This document shows positions 6,899-15,246 of a stretch of DNA of 64,000 nucleotides, piece by piece. The position numbers and the translations under genes are program-made. The DNA is from Mycolicibacterium austroafricanum (lineage in GTDB: Bacteria; Actinomycetota; Actinomycetes; Mycobacteriales; Mycobacteriaceae). Where the stretch lies: assembly GCF_000612725.1 (NCBI RefSeq), contig NZ_HG964453.1:207010-271009 (forward strand), written 5' to 3'. The notes beneath the pieces are model-generated. The model was not told where the DNA came from. It saw nothing but the letters and a program-made list of their open reading frames with translations, and did not search any database. The first letter of the stretch is position 1. The number at the start of each line of letters is the position of its first letter.

Positions 6899-8611
6899 CT
6901 ACTTGCGACGCCGTCGCGCAGCATATACCTCGCGCGGCCGCGGAGCGGACAGTTCCTTCAGCGCTGCCAGGAACCACTCATCCATCCGGGAGCTGAGCTC
7001 GGCCAGGGTCGCCCCGCTGGCGTGGCTCGCGGACCCGAACACTCGATCCATCGCCTCCGCGTCGGTCGCGGCACCGATCGACAGGCACAGGCACCCGACT
7101 CCGTCGGCGCGCAACTCCTCGAGCGCTTTGCGGGAATCGGCCTCGGCATAGCGTCCTTCGTAGCCGTCGTCGTAGGGAAAGCCGTCGGACAGCACGAGCA
7201 GCAACCGGTGAGGGGTCCCCGCTTGCTTCTTGAGGATGTCGCCGGCGCCACGGATACCGGCTCCGAGCCGGGTATAGCCCGATGGATGCAGCTGACCGAG
7301 GCGGGCCGGGCCCTTGGCGCCGAAGCGCTCCCCGAAACTCTTGATCACCGGTAGATGTACTGCGCGTCGGCCCTGCGACCGGAATCCGTACACCGCCACG
7401 CGGTCGCCGAGTTCTTCGAGCGTCAGGGCCAGCGTGGCCGCCGCCCGGCGTTGGTGCTCGTGGACGGCGAGCCCGTCGCCGTCGGCGTCGGTCGCCGATC
7501 CCGAGGCATCGACGAGGATGAGCACACCGAGGTCACGGGCGAGCTTTCGGCGCTCGGTGTACACGTGCTCGGGCGGTGAATGGCCCGATCGGAGGTCGAC
7601 GAAGAGGTCGATCAAAGCCTCGGTGTCCACGTCGTCGCCGTCGGCGCGGGCATGCAACACCTTCGGGCCCAGGCCGATTCGAGCCAGCCGGCGCCCCAGC
7701 ACGGCGTCACGTTCGGCACCGGCGACGGTAGCCCCCGCTGCGGCCGTGACCGGGAAATCGATCACGCGGCACCAGTCCTGCCGATACCCGCCGCGGTACA
7801 CATCCCATTCCGGGTACCACGCGCCGCCGATCCCGATTGCGGCACCTGGCTTCTCGTCCCCGGTGAAGCGGATCGGAGTGGGCAGCGGCCGTGCGTGCAC
7901 ACCGGCCCTGGACATCCGCTGGATCGAGCCGACTCCCAGCTCACCGCCGGCACCCTCGCTTCCGGAAGAGCGAGATCTGCCGAACAGCGTCCGCAGGAAG
8001 TTCGCGGGCGCCTGCGCGCCGAGGGGAACCTCGAACAGCCGCAAGATCCAACTCTTCTCGGCCGGCCCGTCGTCGTCGTCATCGTCCAGCTCGGACCCAT
8101 CGGCGTGCTCGACGGCCGTCCGGATGTCGGCGTCGGTAGCCCGCCCACCTGACTCGACGCCGGCGTGGATCAGTTTCGACGGTTTGATCGTCCCGAACCA
8201 GTCCGGCGGCGCGTCGAGCTTCGTTCTGCCCGAGGCGATGTTCAGCGATTCCTCGGAACTGGTGGACTGCGGCGGAGCGGCGGGACCGACCGCTGCCGCG
8301 AGCGGGACGCGCTGGGCGAGTTCGGCCAGGACACGGTGAGCTTCGAGGGCCAGGTAGCGGCGCGCGAGCGGGGGTCGTGCCCGCAGCCGCCTGACGTACT
8401 CCGCGTCGAGGCTTCCGGCTCCGAGAAGTGCACTCTGGACCAGCACTTCGCGGCGCTGCGTATCTTCGTCAGCGTTCGCCGATACGAAGACGACCCGGCC
8501 ATCGGTGTAGGCGGATCCGCCCGCGGGGACCTCGGCGACGCCGACCGGCCGTCCTGCGAGGAATCCGGCCAGGAACCGGAAGCGGTCTGGTTCGCAGCGC
8601 TCGGTGGTCAC
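6899..8611 (-). CDS. NorD/CbbO-like von Willebrand factor A protein
   Basis: 570 residues. The C-terminal third is a von Willebrand A domain with an intact metal-ion-dependent adhesion site, VDASGSATD (DxSxS), then GDRVAVYGFRSQGRR and LLVLSDGFPYDDGYEGRY. Such proteins (NorD, CbbO, GvpV-like) act with a MoxR-type AAA+ ATPase as a chaperone that inserts metal or activates an oxygenase or reductase. The partner ATPase gene lies directly upstream with a GTGA overlap at 8608-8611, which fixes the GTG start. The frame continues open further upstream but only shadows the ATPase gene. The client is unknown; the AveC-like membrane protein next door is the nearest candidate. Confidence 0.88.
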   Translation of the reverse strand: MTTERCEPDRFRFLAGFLAGRPVGVAEVPAGGSAYTDGRVVFVSANADEDTQRREVLVQSALLGAGSLDAEYVRRLRARPPLARRYLALEAHRVLAELAQRVPLAAAVGPAAPPQSTSSEESLNIASGRTKLDAPPDWFGTIKPSKLIHAGVESGGRATDADIRTAVEHADGSELDDDDDDGPAEKSWILRLFEVPLGAQAPANFLRTLFGRSRSSGSEGAGGELGVGSIQRMSRAGVHARPLPTPIRFTGDEKPGAAIGIGGAWYPEWDVYRGGYRQDWCRVIDFPVTAAAGATVAGAERDAVLGRRLARIGLGPKVLHARADGDDVDTEALIDLFVDLRSGHSPPEHVYTERRKLARDLGVLILVDASGSATDADGDGLAVHEHQRRAAATLALTLEELGDRVAVYGFRSQGRRAVHLPVIKSFGERFGAKGPARLGQLHPSGYTRLGAGIRGAGDILKKQAGTPHRLLLVLSDGFPYDDGYEGRYAEADSRKALEELRADGVGCLCLSIGAATDAEAMDRVFGSASHASGATLAELSSRMDEWFLAALKELSAPRPREVYAARRRRK

Positions 8612-9428
8612 CGCCGTGGCAGGACGGCATCGACGAGTTCGCCGAGGCCACGGATCACGTCGGGATCGTCGGACAGCACCTCGACCACGGCCGACTGGAC
8701 GGCATCGCGCAGGTGCAGACCTTCGGCGACGAGGCCGCCCGCCAGAATCAGCATGCGGGTCGATGCCACCTCGCTCAGTGCTGCGCCGTCGAGATTTCGG
8801 ATGGCGTTTCCGAGGGCGACCAGGGAACCGGCGGTCGACTCGTCGATGCCCGCCTCCTGCGCGACGACCTCGGTCTCGATCTCGGCAGCCGGGAAATCGA
8901 GGCTGATCGCCACGAAGCGCTGCCGTGTCGAGTCTTTGAGGCTCTTGAGGATGCTCTGGTAGCCGGGGTTGTAGGAGATCACGAGCTGAAAGCCCGGTGC
9001 CGCCGACAGTGTGGTGCTGAGTCGATCGATGGGTAGCTCGCGACGATGGTCTGCCAGCGGATGGATCACCACTGTGGGTCCTGACGCGCCTCCACGATCT
9101 CGTCCAGGTAGCAGATGGCGCCGTCACGCACGGCTCTGGTCAGCGGGCCGTCCACCCAGACCGTCTCGCCACCTTTGAGCAGGAAGCGGCCGACCAGGTC
9201 TGCCGAGGTCATGTCCTCATGGCCGGCGACTGTGATCAGTTCACGTCCGAGATCGTGAGCCATCGCCTCGACGAAACGGGTCTTCCCGCAACCCGTCGGT
9301 CCCTTGAGCAGGACCGGCGAACCGCGGCGGGCCGCCGCCCGGAAGATCTCGACCTCCGGGCCGGCGGCTCGGTAGAACGGCGCCGGCGAACCCGCTTCGG
9401 CGGTCAGCCGACAGTTATCGACCGTCAT
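8608..9428 (-). pseudogene. CbbQ/NorQ-type MoxR AAA+ ATPase, broken by a one-base frameshift
   Basis: The two parts lie in different frames. The first (9428 to about 9078) holds Walker A GPTGCGKT at residues 43-50 and Walker [15 protein letters not shown]. The second (about 9072 to 8608) continues exactly where the family does, [17 protein letters not shown], then FQLVISYNPGYQS, SLKDSTRQRFVAI and the CbbQ C-terminal domain. The break is at GACCCACAG on the coding strand (9072-9080). One added base, for example a fourth C, restores a 273-residue protein of normal CbbQ length. No other damage is visible, so this is either a recent mutation or a base-calling error in a C run. The start overlaps the AveC-like gene stop by 14 bp. 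Confidence 0.9.
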
Positions 9429-10593
9429 CACCGTTCGTTCTCTGGATCGGCACGACGGGCGGCATCTCCACCCCGTCCGGCAGCACGAGCTCACCGTCGT
9501 GGTTGACGTACCCCGAGTGCCTGGTTGGCAGGGGCAGGTCGGGATTCGGGCACGGTCGGTCGGTTCCCTCGCCGCAGATGCCGGGGTTGAAGTAGGAGCG
9601 CTTCTGCACATCTTCGGGCCACGGATCGCCCTGCATGCCGAGCCAGGTCGCCGGGACGTTGTAGAAGAGGAAGAAGCATGCGCTGACACCGCCGAAGATC
9701 GCCAGGAAGCGGACGAACTGCTGCTTGACGAATCCGCCACGGACGCGGTCCAATCCGCGCTCGACCACGGTCCGGCCCCGGTTGTCGGTGAAAAAGCGCA
9801 GGCAGCACAGCGCCGCCTGGACTCCGCCCCACATGAAGCCCTCGTAGATGGGGTACTGGTAGTAGGTGCCGGCGTTGATCGACAACTCCTGGATGGCGCC
9901 GGGGTAGGAGTAGAAGCCGATCGGAAGGAGGATGAGCCCCTCCATGATGAAGTCGAAGACGATGGCGATCGCATAGGTGACCAGCACCAGCCGCAGATTG
10001 CTGATCCCGGGCCACCGGTTCTTGATCTTGCGCATGAGCGCGCATCCGACGATGGTCAGCAGCAGGACGCCGTACATGTAGCCGGGAATGTTGGTCAGCA
10101 GTGGCTCGGGCACGGTATGGCCTGGTTCCTCGTGGGCCACCCACCCCGGGAAATATGGAGCCCACGAACCCTGATTGAACAACCATGCGTTGTACGTGCA
10201 CCAGGTGCTGTAGTAGTTCAGCATCGGATCCTGGAACATCATCAGTCCCATCGACACCAGCAGCATGCCGTCGAGCGTGATGCGCCTCTCCCGCACCCAG
10301 GGGCGAATGAGGAAGAACCACAGCGCGAATGGCAACCCGATCCAGAGCGCGACCGCATTGGCCATCAGCGGGATCTTCATATACAGCGGTGGCTCGCTCG
10401 GGCCTCCCGCCACCGGCTCGAAGTAGGGTCCGCTGACCCACCGGATGAACACATAGAGCGTGTACGCCAGGAACACGGCGCCGACAGTCGCCCAGACCTT
10501 GAAGGCGTTCGACTGCGACGGGCCCTGCTTGCCGAGGTCAGCAGTACCGCTGACGGATTCGGTGACGGCGGGCTTTCTGGACAGATCACTCAT
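9415..10593 (-). CDS. AveC-like (spirocyclase family) multi-pass membrane protein
   Basis: 392 residues from the ATG at 10593, chosen over an upstream in-frame start because AAGGGGAAA precedes it at good distance and the N-terminus [10 protein letters not shown] is soluble. At least six to seven hydrophobic segments are visible (for example [86 protein letters not shown]). The conserved-looking loops [20 protein letters not shown] and [11 protein letters not shown] suit the AveC family, named after the avermectin spiroketal protein and widespread but uncharacterised in mycobacteria. It is first in the operon with the CbbQ-like ATPase and NorD-like protein, opposite a TetR regulator. Confidence 0.75.
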   Translation of the reverse strand: MSDLSRKPAVTESVSGTADLGKQGPSQSNAFKVWATVGAVFLAYTLYVFIRWVSGPYFEPVAGGPSEPPLYMKIPLMANAVALWIGLPFALWFFLIRPWVRERRITLDGMLLVSMGLMMFQDPMLNYYSTWCTYNAWLFNQGSWAPYFPGWVAHEEPGHTVPEPLLTNIPGYMYGVLLLTIVGCALMRKIKNRWPGISNLRLVLVTYAIAIVFDFIMEGLILLPIGFYSYPGAIQELSINAGTYYQYPIYEGFMWGGVQAALCCLRFFTDNRGRTVVERGLDRVRGGFVKQQFVRFLAIFGGVSACFFLFYNVPATWLGMQGDPWPEDVQKRSYFNPGICGEGTDRPCPNPDLPLPTRHSGYVNHDGELVLPDGVEMPPVVPIQRTNGDDGR

Positions 10594-10658
10594 GATCGGT
10601 TTCCCCTTGACGATCGTGGAAGCGGTCGGCGGTGCGGCCGATCCAGCCGGCTGCAAAT

Positions 10659-10672
10659 ATACTCACCGGTAT
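10659..10672. promoter_or_regulatory. Imperfect palindrome between the AveC operon and a TetR gene (possible operator)
   Basis: ATAC at 10659-10662 and GTAT at 10669-10672 flank TCACCG; the inner ACCGGT is also palindromic. It sits in the 124-bp divergent intergenic region, 46 bases before the TetR ATG. It loosely resembles the stronger TTGTAT/ATACAA palindrome next to the paralogous TetR gene at 12076-12092. Confidence 0.4.
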
Positions 10673-10717
10673 CTAAGATTCCAATAGGTCTTCCAGATTC
10701 TGTGGCAGACTTTCGCC

Positions 10718-11323
10718 ATGGCGGAGCGGTGGACGCGAGAACGCAGACTCGAGCACACCCGCTCGGTGCTGTTGGATGCCGCCGAAGAGGTTTTCGCCGA
10801 AAAGGGCTTCACACCAGCGACTCTCGATGACATCGCGCGCACAGCCGGGTACACGAAGGGTGCGATCTACAAGCACTTCGCGACCAAGGAGGACCTCTTC
10901 CTCGCGGTGAGCGACCGGTACTGGCGCCGGTACTTCGACAATTTCGCCGAGGTGATGGCGTCCGCCAGTCGCGTCGGCGCGCACGAGCTCGACGAAATCG
11001 CCGAGCGCTGGCGGCAGCTGAGCATCGACCGCGGCGCCGACCATGCCGCTCTCGGTCTCGAGTTCACCTTGTATCTACTGCGCAATCCTGACGCGCGGGA
11101 GCGGGTCGCGGCCAAGAGAGCGGAGGTCGTCGACCAGCTTGCCAAGTTCATCAACGAGGGGATGACACGCCTCGGTGCCAGCCTTCTGATCTCTCCGCTG
11201 ACGTTCGCGCAGGCGTTGGTCGCCACCAGCGACTCCGTGGTGCTGGCCAGCCAGCTCGACGACATCGACCTCTACCGGCCGGTCGTGGAGATGTACACGT
11301 CCGTCATCAAACTGCCGGACTGA
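10718..11323 (+). CDS. TetR family regulator, divergent to the AveC-CbbQ-NorD operon
   Basis: 201 residues. N-terminus MAERWTRERRLEHTRSVLLD is followed by the helix-turn-helix TLDDIARTAGYTKGAIYKHF and KEDLFLAVSDRYWRR. It is strongly similar along its length to the TetR protein encoded at 11410-12012 (shared MAERWTR, LLDAAEEV, AAGYTxGAIYxHF, KEELFLAV, ALGxEFTL and LxRNPxAR), so the two are paralogues. The pair is arranged tail to tail. Its divergent position makes the AveC-CbbQ-NorD operon the likely target. The start ATG at 10718 is the first in frame and matches the paralogue exactly. Confidence 0.92.
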   Translation: MAERWTRERRLEHTRSVLLDAAEEVFAEKGFTPATLDDIARTAGYTKGAIYKHFATKEDLFLAVSDRYWRRYFDNFAEVMASASRVGAHELDEIAERWRQLSIDRGADHAALGLEFTLYLLRNPDARERVAAKRAEVVDQLAKFINEGMTRLGASLLISPLTFAQALVATSDSVVLASQLDDIDLYRPVVEMYTSVIKLPD

Positions 11324-11409
11324 TCGCTGAGCAGATGGCGTAACCGCCCGGCAGACCTCCTCAAAGGTTGTGAGGGCATTGACATCTCGCCGTGGGGCGG
11401 CGCACTGTC

Positions 11410-12012
11410 CTACCCGGCCGGCTCCACGTTTCCCAGCACCATCTCCAGGAACGGCCGGAACAGGTCCTCGCCGTCGACATGGCTGCCCAGCGTGACACCC
11501 TCGTTGGTCGCGATGAGCACCCGCGCCAGCGTGGCGGCGGGCACCCGCATCCGGCCGCCGATCTTCTCGATGTGGCTGGTGATGTAGCCGGCCAGCGAGT
11601 CCGCCGTCTGCCTGCGCTGCGCGGCGACCCGGGCCCGCGCCTCCGGGTTGCGCACCAGGAACAGCGTGAACTCATACCCGAGGGCCGCCCGGTCCGGGTT
11701 GCCGATGGTCAGCTCGCGCCAGCGACCGGCGAGCTTGTCGACGTCCAGTTCCTCCAGCGACTGAAAGGACTCGACGATGTCGGTGAAACCATCGAGAAAT
11801 CGCTGTAATTGGCGTTCCATCACCGCCAGGAACAGCTCCTCCTTGGTGCCGAAGTGCGAGTAGATCGCGCCCCGGGTGTAGCCGGCCGCATCGGCGATGA
11901 CCTCCAGCGCTGCGGCGCCGAATCCCAGTCGTGCGACGACCTCCTCGGCGGCGTCCAGCAGCAACGTCCGGGTGTGTTCCACCCGTCGCTGCCTGGTCCA
12001 CCGTTCCGCCAC
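11410..12012 (-). CDS. TetR family regulator, paralogue of the one at 10718
   Basis: 200 residues with MAERWTRQRRVEHTRTLLLD, helix-turn-helix ALEVIADAAGYTRGAIYSHF and KEELFLAVMERQLQRF. The start matches that of the paralogue; the frame is open slightly further upstream but without support. It faces the NTF2-like gene at 12174 across a 161-bp region that contains a near-perfect palindrome at 12076-12092, so it probably controls the NTF2-like/SDR pair and itself. The two paralogous regulators end 86 bp apart in convergent orientation, consistent with an inverted duplication of a regulator gene. Confidence 0.92.
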   Translation of the reverse strand: MAERWTRQRRVEHTRTLLLDAAEEVVARLGFGAAALEVIADAAGYTRGAIYSHFGTKEELFLAVMERQLQRFLDGFTDIVESFQSLEELDVDKLAGRWRELTIGNPDRAALGYEFTLFLVRNPEARARVAAQRRQTADSLAGYITSHIEKIGGRMRVPAATLARVLIATNEGVTLGSHVDGEDLFRPFLEMVLGNVEPAG

Positions 12013-12075
12013 GACGTCATTCTCCCAGCTCTCGGCCGCGTCTGGTCCCGCATCCCCAGGGCAAAGTATTCGACC

Positions 12076-12092
12076 TTGTATATCGGATACAA
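12076..12092. promoter_or_regulatory. Palindromic operator candidate TTGTAT-n5-ATACAA
   Basis: Six-base perfect arms around ATCGG, 64 bases from the TetR start at 12012 and 82 bases from the NTF2-like gene start. A second half-like sequence, TATGTATATTC, follows at 12094-12104. The size and symmetry fit a TetR dimer site. Confidence 0.6.
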
Positions 12093-12173
12093 CTATGTAT
12101 ATTCAACGCTGGCAGCGTCTTTAGTGCTGCCGCCGATTCACGCTCGCGGGCGAACGGAAAGAAGAGTGACGCA

Positions 12174-12698
12174 ATGGATCTGGTCGATCGCATCGCAAAG
12201 CACCGCCGGATGGCCGAGAGCTACCGCGACAAGTACGTGCTGCAGAAGGTGCAGGAAGGCGAGAGCTACGACGAATGGGAGTTCGCAGACGACGCCGTCT
12301 ACACCTCGCCGTACTTCGTCGCCGACCAGGAACTGGTGCTCAAGGACGTGGCCACCCACTGGGATACCGCCGCCACCATCGAGGCCAAGGCCTACGGCGT
12401 GACGTTCCCGGATTGGAGGCCCGTCGACTTCAAGGTGTGGCCGGCAGAAAACGGCTTCGTCCAGCGCTACCGCTGGGAGGGGACCAACGTCAACACCGGC
12501 GAGACGATGGGGTTCTACTCCATCAGCTTCGTCGAGACCGACGACGAATGCCGGATCGTGCACTGGTCGACCTACGTCAACGACGACGAGTACGGCCCGT
12601 TCCTGGAGGCTGCGATCGGGGCGAGGGGACCGTTCCACGGTGACGAGTACATGCAGGCCCTGGCGCGGCACTTCGAGAAGCACAGCATCACGCTCTGA
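12174..12698 (+). CDS. NTF2/SnoaL-like protein
   Basis: 174 residues, acidic and soluble, with the pattern of a cone-shaped NTF2-like fold: an N-terminal helix MDLVDRIAKHRRMAESYRDK, then strands rich in aromatic residues (YDEWEFADDAVYTSPYF, VQRYRWEGTNVNTGETMGFY, CRIVHWSTYVNDDEYGPF). Members are isomerases, dehydratases, polyketide cyclases or ligand-binding proteins, so no reaction can be assigned. It precedes a mycofactocin-type SDR by 74 bp on the same strand, suggesting a shared substrate. The ATG at 12174 follows GAAAGAAGAG; the longer open frame upstream runs through the operator region and is rejected. Confidence 0.8.
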   Translation: MDLVDRIAKHRRMAESYRDKYVLQKVQEGESYDEWEFADDAVYTSPYFVADQELVLKDVATHWDTAATIEAKAYGVTFPDWRPVDFKVWPAENGFVQRYRWEGTNVNTGETMGFYSISFVETDDECRIVHWSTYVNDDEYGPFLEAAIGARGPFHGDEYMQALARHFEKHSITL

Positions 12699-12772
12699 TC
12701 TTGGGTCGGCTCCACCGGCCGCCGCCACACTGACGATTGATATTGGGCTGCAACAGAATCGAGGACCCCGAA

Positions 12773-13609
12773 ATGCCAGGACGGGTTGAGGGAAAGGTCG
12801 CGTTCGTCACCGGGGCGGCACGCGGCCAAGGGCGCAGTCACGCGATCAAACTCGCGGAAGAGGGCGCGGACATCATCGCCATCGACGTGTGCAAGAACGT
12901 CGACAACGTCCAACTCGATCTCGCGACGCCGGGTGACCTGCTGGAGACGAAGGCACGTGTGGAGGCCCTCGGCCGGCGGATCATCGCCGAGGAGGTCGAC
13001 GTCCGTGACTACGACGCGATGAAAGCGGTCGTCGACCGGGGGGTCGCCGAACTCGGCCGGCTCGACATCATCCTGGCCAATGCCGGTATCGGCAACGGTG
13101 GCCAGACGGTCGAGACGCTCGAAGAGGACGTCTGGCAGACCATGATGGACGTCAACCTCACCGGTGTCTGGAAGACGGTGAAGGCGGGGATACCGCACAT
13201 GATCGCCGGGGGCCGCGGCGGATCGATCGTCCTGACCAGTTCGGTGGCGGGACTCAAGGCGTATCCGCAGATGAGTCAGTATGTATCGGCCAAGCACGGG
13301 GTCGTCGGCCTGATGCGGTCGTGCGCGACGGAGCTGGGGCAGCACATGATCAGGGTCAACAGCGTGCACCCCACCCACGTCAACTCGCCGATGGTGATGA
13401 ACGACGAGACGTTCAGGATGTTCCGTCCGGATCTGGAGAATCCCGGTCCGGACGACATCGCCCCGATCTGTCAGATGTTCCACACCATGCCGCGACCGTG
13501 GGTGGAGGTCGAGGACATCACCAACGCCGTCATGTTCTTCGCCTCCGACGACTCCCGCTATGTCACGGGTGTCGCGATGCCCATCGATCTCGGAAGCTGT
13601 CTGAAGTGA
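12773..13609 (+). CDS. Mycofactocin-associated SDR oxidoreductase
   Basis: 278 residues. The cofactor motif TGAARGQGRSHA and the extended IIAIDVCKNVD segment are hallmarks of the SDR subfamily that carries a tightly bound NAD(H) recycled by mycofactocin (carveol dehydrogenase-like). The catalytic serine/tyrosine/lysine set is present in LTSSVAGLKA and QYVSAKHGVVG. The C-terminus VTGVAMPIDLGSCLK is typical. It would oxidise a secondary alcohol to a ketone. The ATG at 12773 is 13-20 bp after a weak GAGGA. A hairpin follows the stop, so the transcript probably ends here. Confidence 0.92.
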   Translation: MPGRVEGKVAFVTGAARGQGRSHAIKLAEEGADIIAIDVCKNVDNVQLDLATPGDLLETKARVEALGRRIIAEEVDVRDYDAMKAVVDRGVAELGRLDIILANAGIGNGGQTVETLEEDVWQTMMDVNLTGVWKTVKAGIPHMIAGGRGGSIVLTSSVAGLKAYPQMSQYVSAKHGVVGLMRSCATELGQHMIRVNSVHPTHVNSPMVMNDETFRMFRPDLENPGPDDIAPICQMFHTMPRPWVEVEDITNAVMFFASDDSRYVTGVAMPIDLGSCLK

Positions 13610-13622
13610 GGCTGACCCCGTT

Positions 13623-13654
13623 GCCTGCCGGCGAGTAGAACGTCGACGGCAGGC
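13623..13654 (+). terminator. Hairpin after the mycofactocin-type SDR
   Basis: Perfect eight-base arms, 13623-13630 and 13647-13654, with a 16-base loop, 14 bases after the SDR stop codon. No T tract. Confidence 0.45.
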
Positions 13655-13820
13655 GCGCTCTCGGTGATGATGCCGGTCGAGCGGCGCAACCCGACATGGT
13701 GGGCTGCATGTTGGCCGGCTTCGTGCGGCTCCCGCGCCGAGCTCATGAGCAGCAGTCGACGGGCCTGGACAGATCGCATCGGCGGTCTCCCGACCCCCAG
13801 TGCGGGACCGCGCTGAATAT

Positions 13821-13830
13821 CAACTACTTG
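13821..13830. promoter_or_regulatory. CAACTACTTG element at the first Rieske promoter
   Basis: CAACTACTTG overlaps a possible -35 TTGCGA (13828-13833), with TATACC at 13849-13854 as a possible -10. The same decamer with the same overlap to a -35-like hexamer occurs before the reductase gene at 17414-17423. Likely binding site of a shared regulator, possibly the MarR protein at 16863. Confidence 0.5.
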
Positions 13831-13978
13831 CGATCAAGGTGCCGACGATATACCGTCAGCGATGTCGCCTCCTGCGATATGGCGAAAAGGCAGCTGCGCC
13901 TGTGTGTTTGCCTGCGAGTCTGTCCTGTCGCCTTGGGGGCGGCGCCGCGGCAGTGATTGCAGTCAACAGGAGGCGACG

Positions 13979-15244
13979 ATGGCCCGATTCCCCAAACCGC
14001 CAGAAGGCAGCTGGACTCAACACTATCCGCAGTTGGGCACCGGTCCGGTGTCCTACCGCGACTCCGTTGACCCGGCGTTCTACGAGCTCGAGCGCAAGGC
14101 AGTGTTCAGGCGTGTCTGGCTCAATGTCGGTCGCGTCGAACAGATTCCACGTAAGGGCAGCTACTTCACCAAGGAAATGAAGGTCGTCAACACCTCGATC
14201 ATCGTGGTGCGCACCACCACCGGTGAGGTGAAGGCGTACCACAACATCTGCCGGCATCGCGGCAACAAGCTGGTGTGGAACGACATGCCGCTGGAAGAGA
14301 CCAGCGGGGTCTGCCGCCAGTTCACCTGCAAGTACCACGCGTGGCGCTACGACCTCGACGGCAACCTGACGTTCGTGCAGCAGGAGGGGGAGTTCTTCGA
14401 CCTCGACAAGAGCCGCTACGGCCTGGTTCCCGTTCACTGCGACGTATGGGAGGGCTTCATTTTCGTGAACTTCGCGAAGCAGCCCGAGCAGTCCCTTCGC
14501 GACTTTCTCGGTCCGATGATCACCGATCTTGAGGGTTATCCGTTCGATCGGATGACGTCGCGATTCCATTATCGCTCCGAGGTGAAGGCCAACTGGAAGC
14601 TCTACATGGACGCTTTCCAGGAGTTCTATCACGCACCTGTGCTGCACGCGAACCAGTCGCCGACGGCGTACTCGAAGGCGGCCGCGGAGGCGGGTTTCGA
14701 GGCGCCGCACTACCGGATCGAAGGCCCGCACCGGCTGGTCAGCACCTCAGGTATCCGGGCCTGGGAACTTGCCGACGAGATGCGCAAACCAATCGAGGAC
14801 ATCTGCCAGAGCGGGTTGTTCGGACCCTGGGACAAGCCGGATCTGGGGGAGATGCCGGTCGGACTGAACCCCGCGAAATGCGACCCCTGGGGCCTGGATT
14901 CGTTCCAGCTATTCCCGAACTTCGTCATGCTGTTCTGGGGCCAGGGCTGGTACCTGACCTACCACTACTGGCCGACGTCTCACAACACGCACCTGTTCGA
15001 GGGCACCGTGTATTTCCCGCAGCCGCGGACCCCGCGGGAGCGCATCGCGCAGGAACTCGCCGCGGTGTCCTTCAAGGAGTACGGACTGCAGGACGCCAAC
15101 ACGCTCGAGGCCACGCAGTCGATGGTGGAGTCGGAGGTGCTCGACGAGTTCGTGCTCTGCGACCAGGAGGTGCTGATCCGGCATCTGCACACCGAAACGG
15201 CGGCCTGGGTCGACGAGTACCGGCGCAAGACGGCGGGGGTGTGA
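13979..15244 (+). CDS. Rieske non-heme iron oxygenase, alpha subunit (copy 1)
   Basis: 421 residues. The Rieske [2Fe-2S] ligands are C91-x-H93 in NICRHRGNK and C117-x2-H120 in TCKYHAW. The catalytic domain carries the mononuclear iron site NWKLYMDAFQEFYHAPVLH with N205, D211, H218 and H223. It should hydroxylate or dihydroxylate an unknown substrate using electrons from the flavin/[2Fe-2S] reductase encoded at 17458. It starts at the ATG behind AGGAGGCGACG; the frame is open upstream without support. It is followed after two bases by a small partner gene. A second, closely similar module lies at 19311-20920. Confidence 0.95.
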   Translation: MARFPKPPEGSWTQHYPQLGTGPVSYRDSVDPAFYELERKAVFRRVWLNVGRVEQIPRKGSYFTKEMKVVNTSIIVVRTTTGEVKAYHNICRHRGNKLVWNDMPLEETSGVCRQFTCKYHAWRYDLDGNLTFVQQEGEFFDLDKSRYGLVPVHCDVWEGFIFVNFAKQPEQSLRDFLGPMITDLEGYPFDRMTSRFHYRSEVKANWKLYMDAFQEFYHAPVLHANQSPTAYSKAAAEAGFEAPHYRIEGPHRLVSTSGIRAWELADEMRKPIEDICQSGLFGPWDKPDLGEMPVGLNPAKCDPWGLDSFQLFPNFVMLFWGQGWYLTYHYWPTSHNTHLFEGTVYFPQPRTPRERIAQELAAVSFKEYGLQDANTLEATQSMVESEVLDEFVLCDQEVLIRHLHTETAAWVDEYRRKTAGV

Positions 15245-15246
15245 GC

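Larger units (their letters stand above)
13610..13978 (+). other. 369-bp intergenic region before the first Rieske gene
   Basis: No convincing gene. A hairpin follows the SDR stop (arms GCCTGCCG 13623-13630 and CGGCAGGC 13647-13654, likely terminator). The rest holds the CAACTACTTG element with a promoter-like stretch and a strong AGGAGG ribosome binding site at 13968-13973 for the Rieske gene. Short open frames across it have the composition of non-coding DNA. Confidence 0.6.

Noticed and set aside
8608..9072. Second half of the CbbQ-like gene as an independent gene
   Set aside because: It begins in the middle of a conserved AAA+ motif and lacks Walker motifs; it is the frameshifted remainder of one gene.
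8611..9127. N-terminal extension of the NorD-like protein
   Set aside because: The extra 172 residues shadow the CbbQ-like gene; the GTGA overlap at 8608-8611 fixes the start.
13696..13956. Short plus-strand frame before the first Rieske gene
   Set aside because: It runs through the promoter-like region, lacks a ribosome binding site and has non-coding composition.
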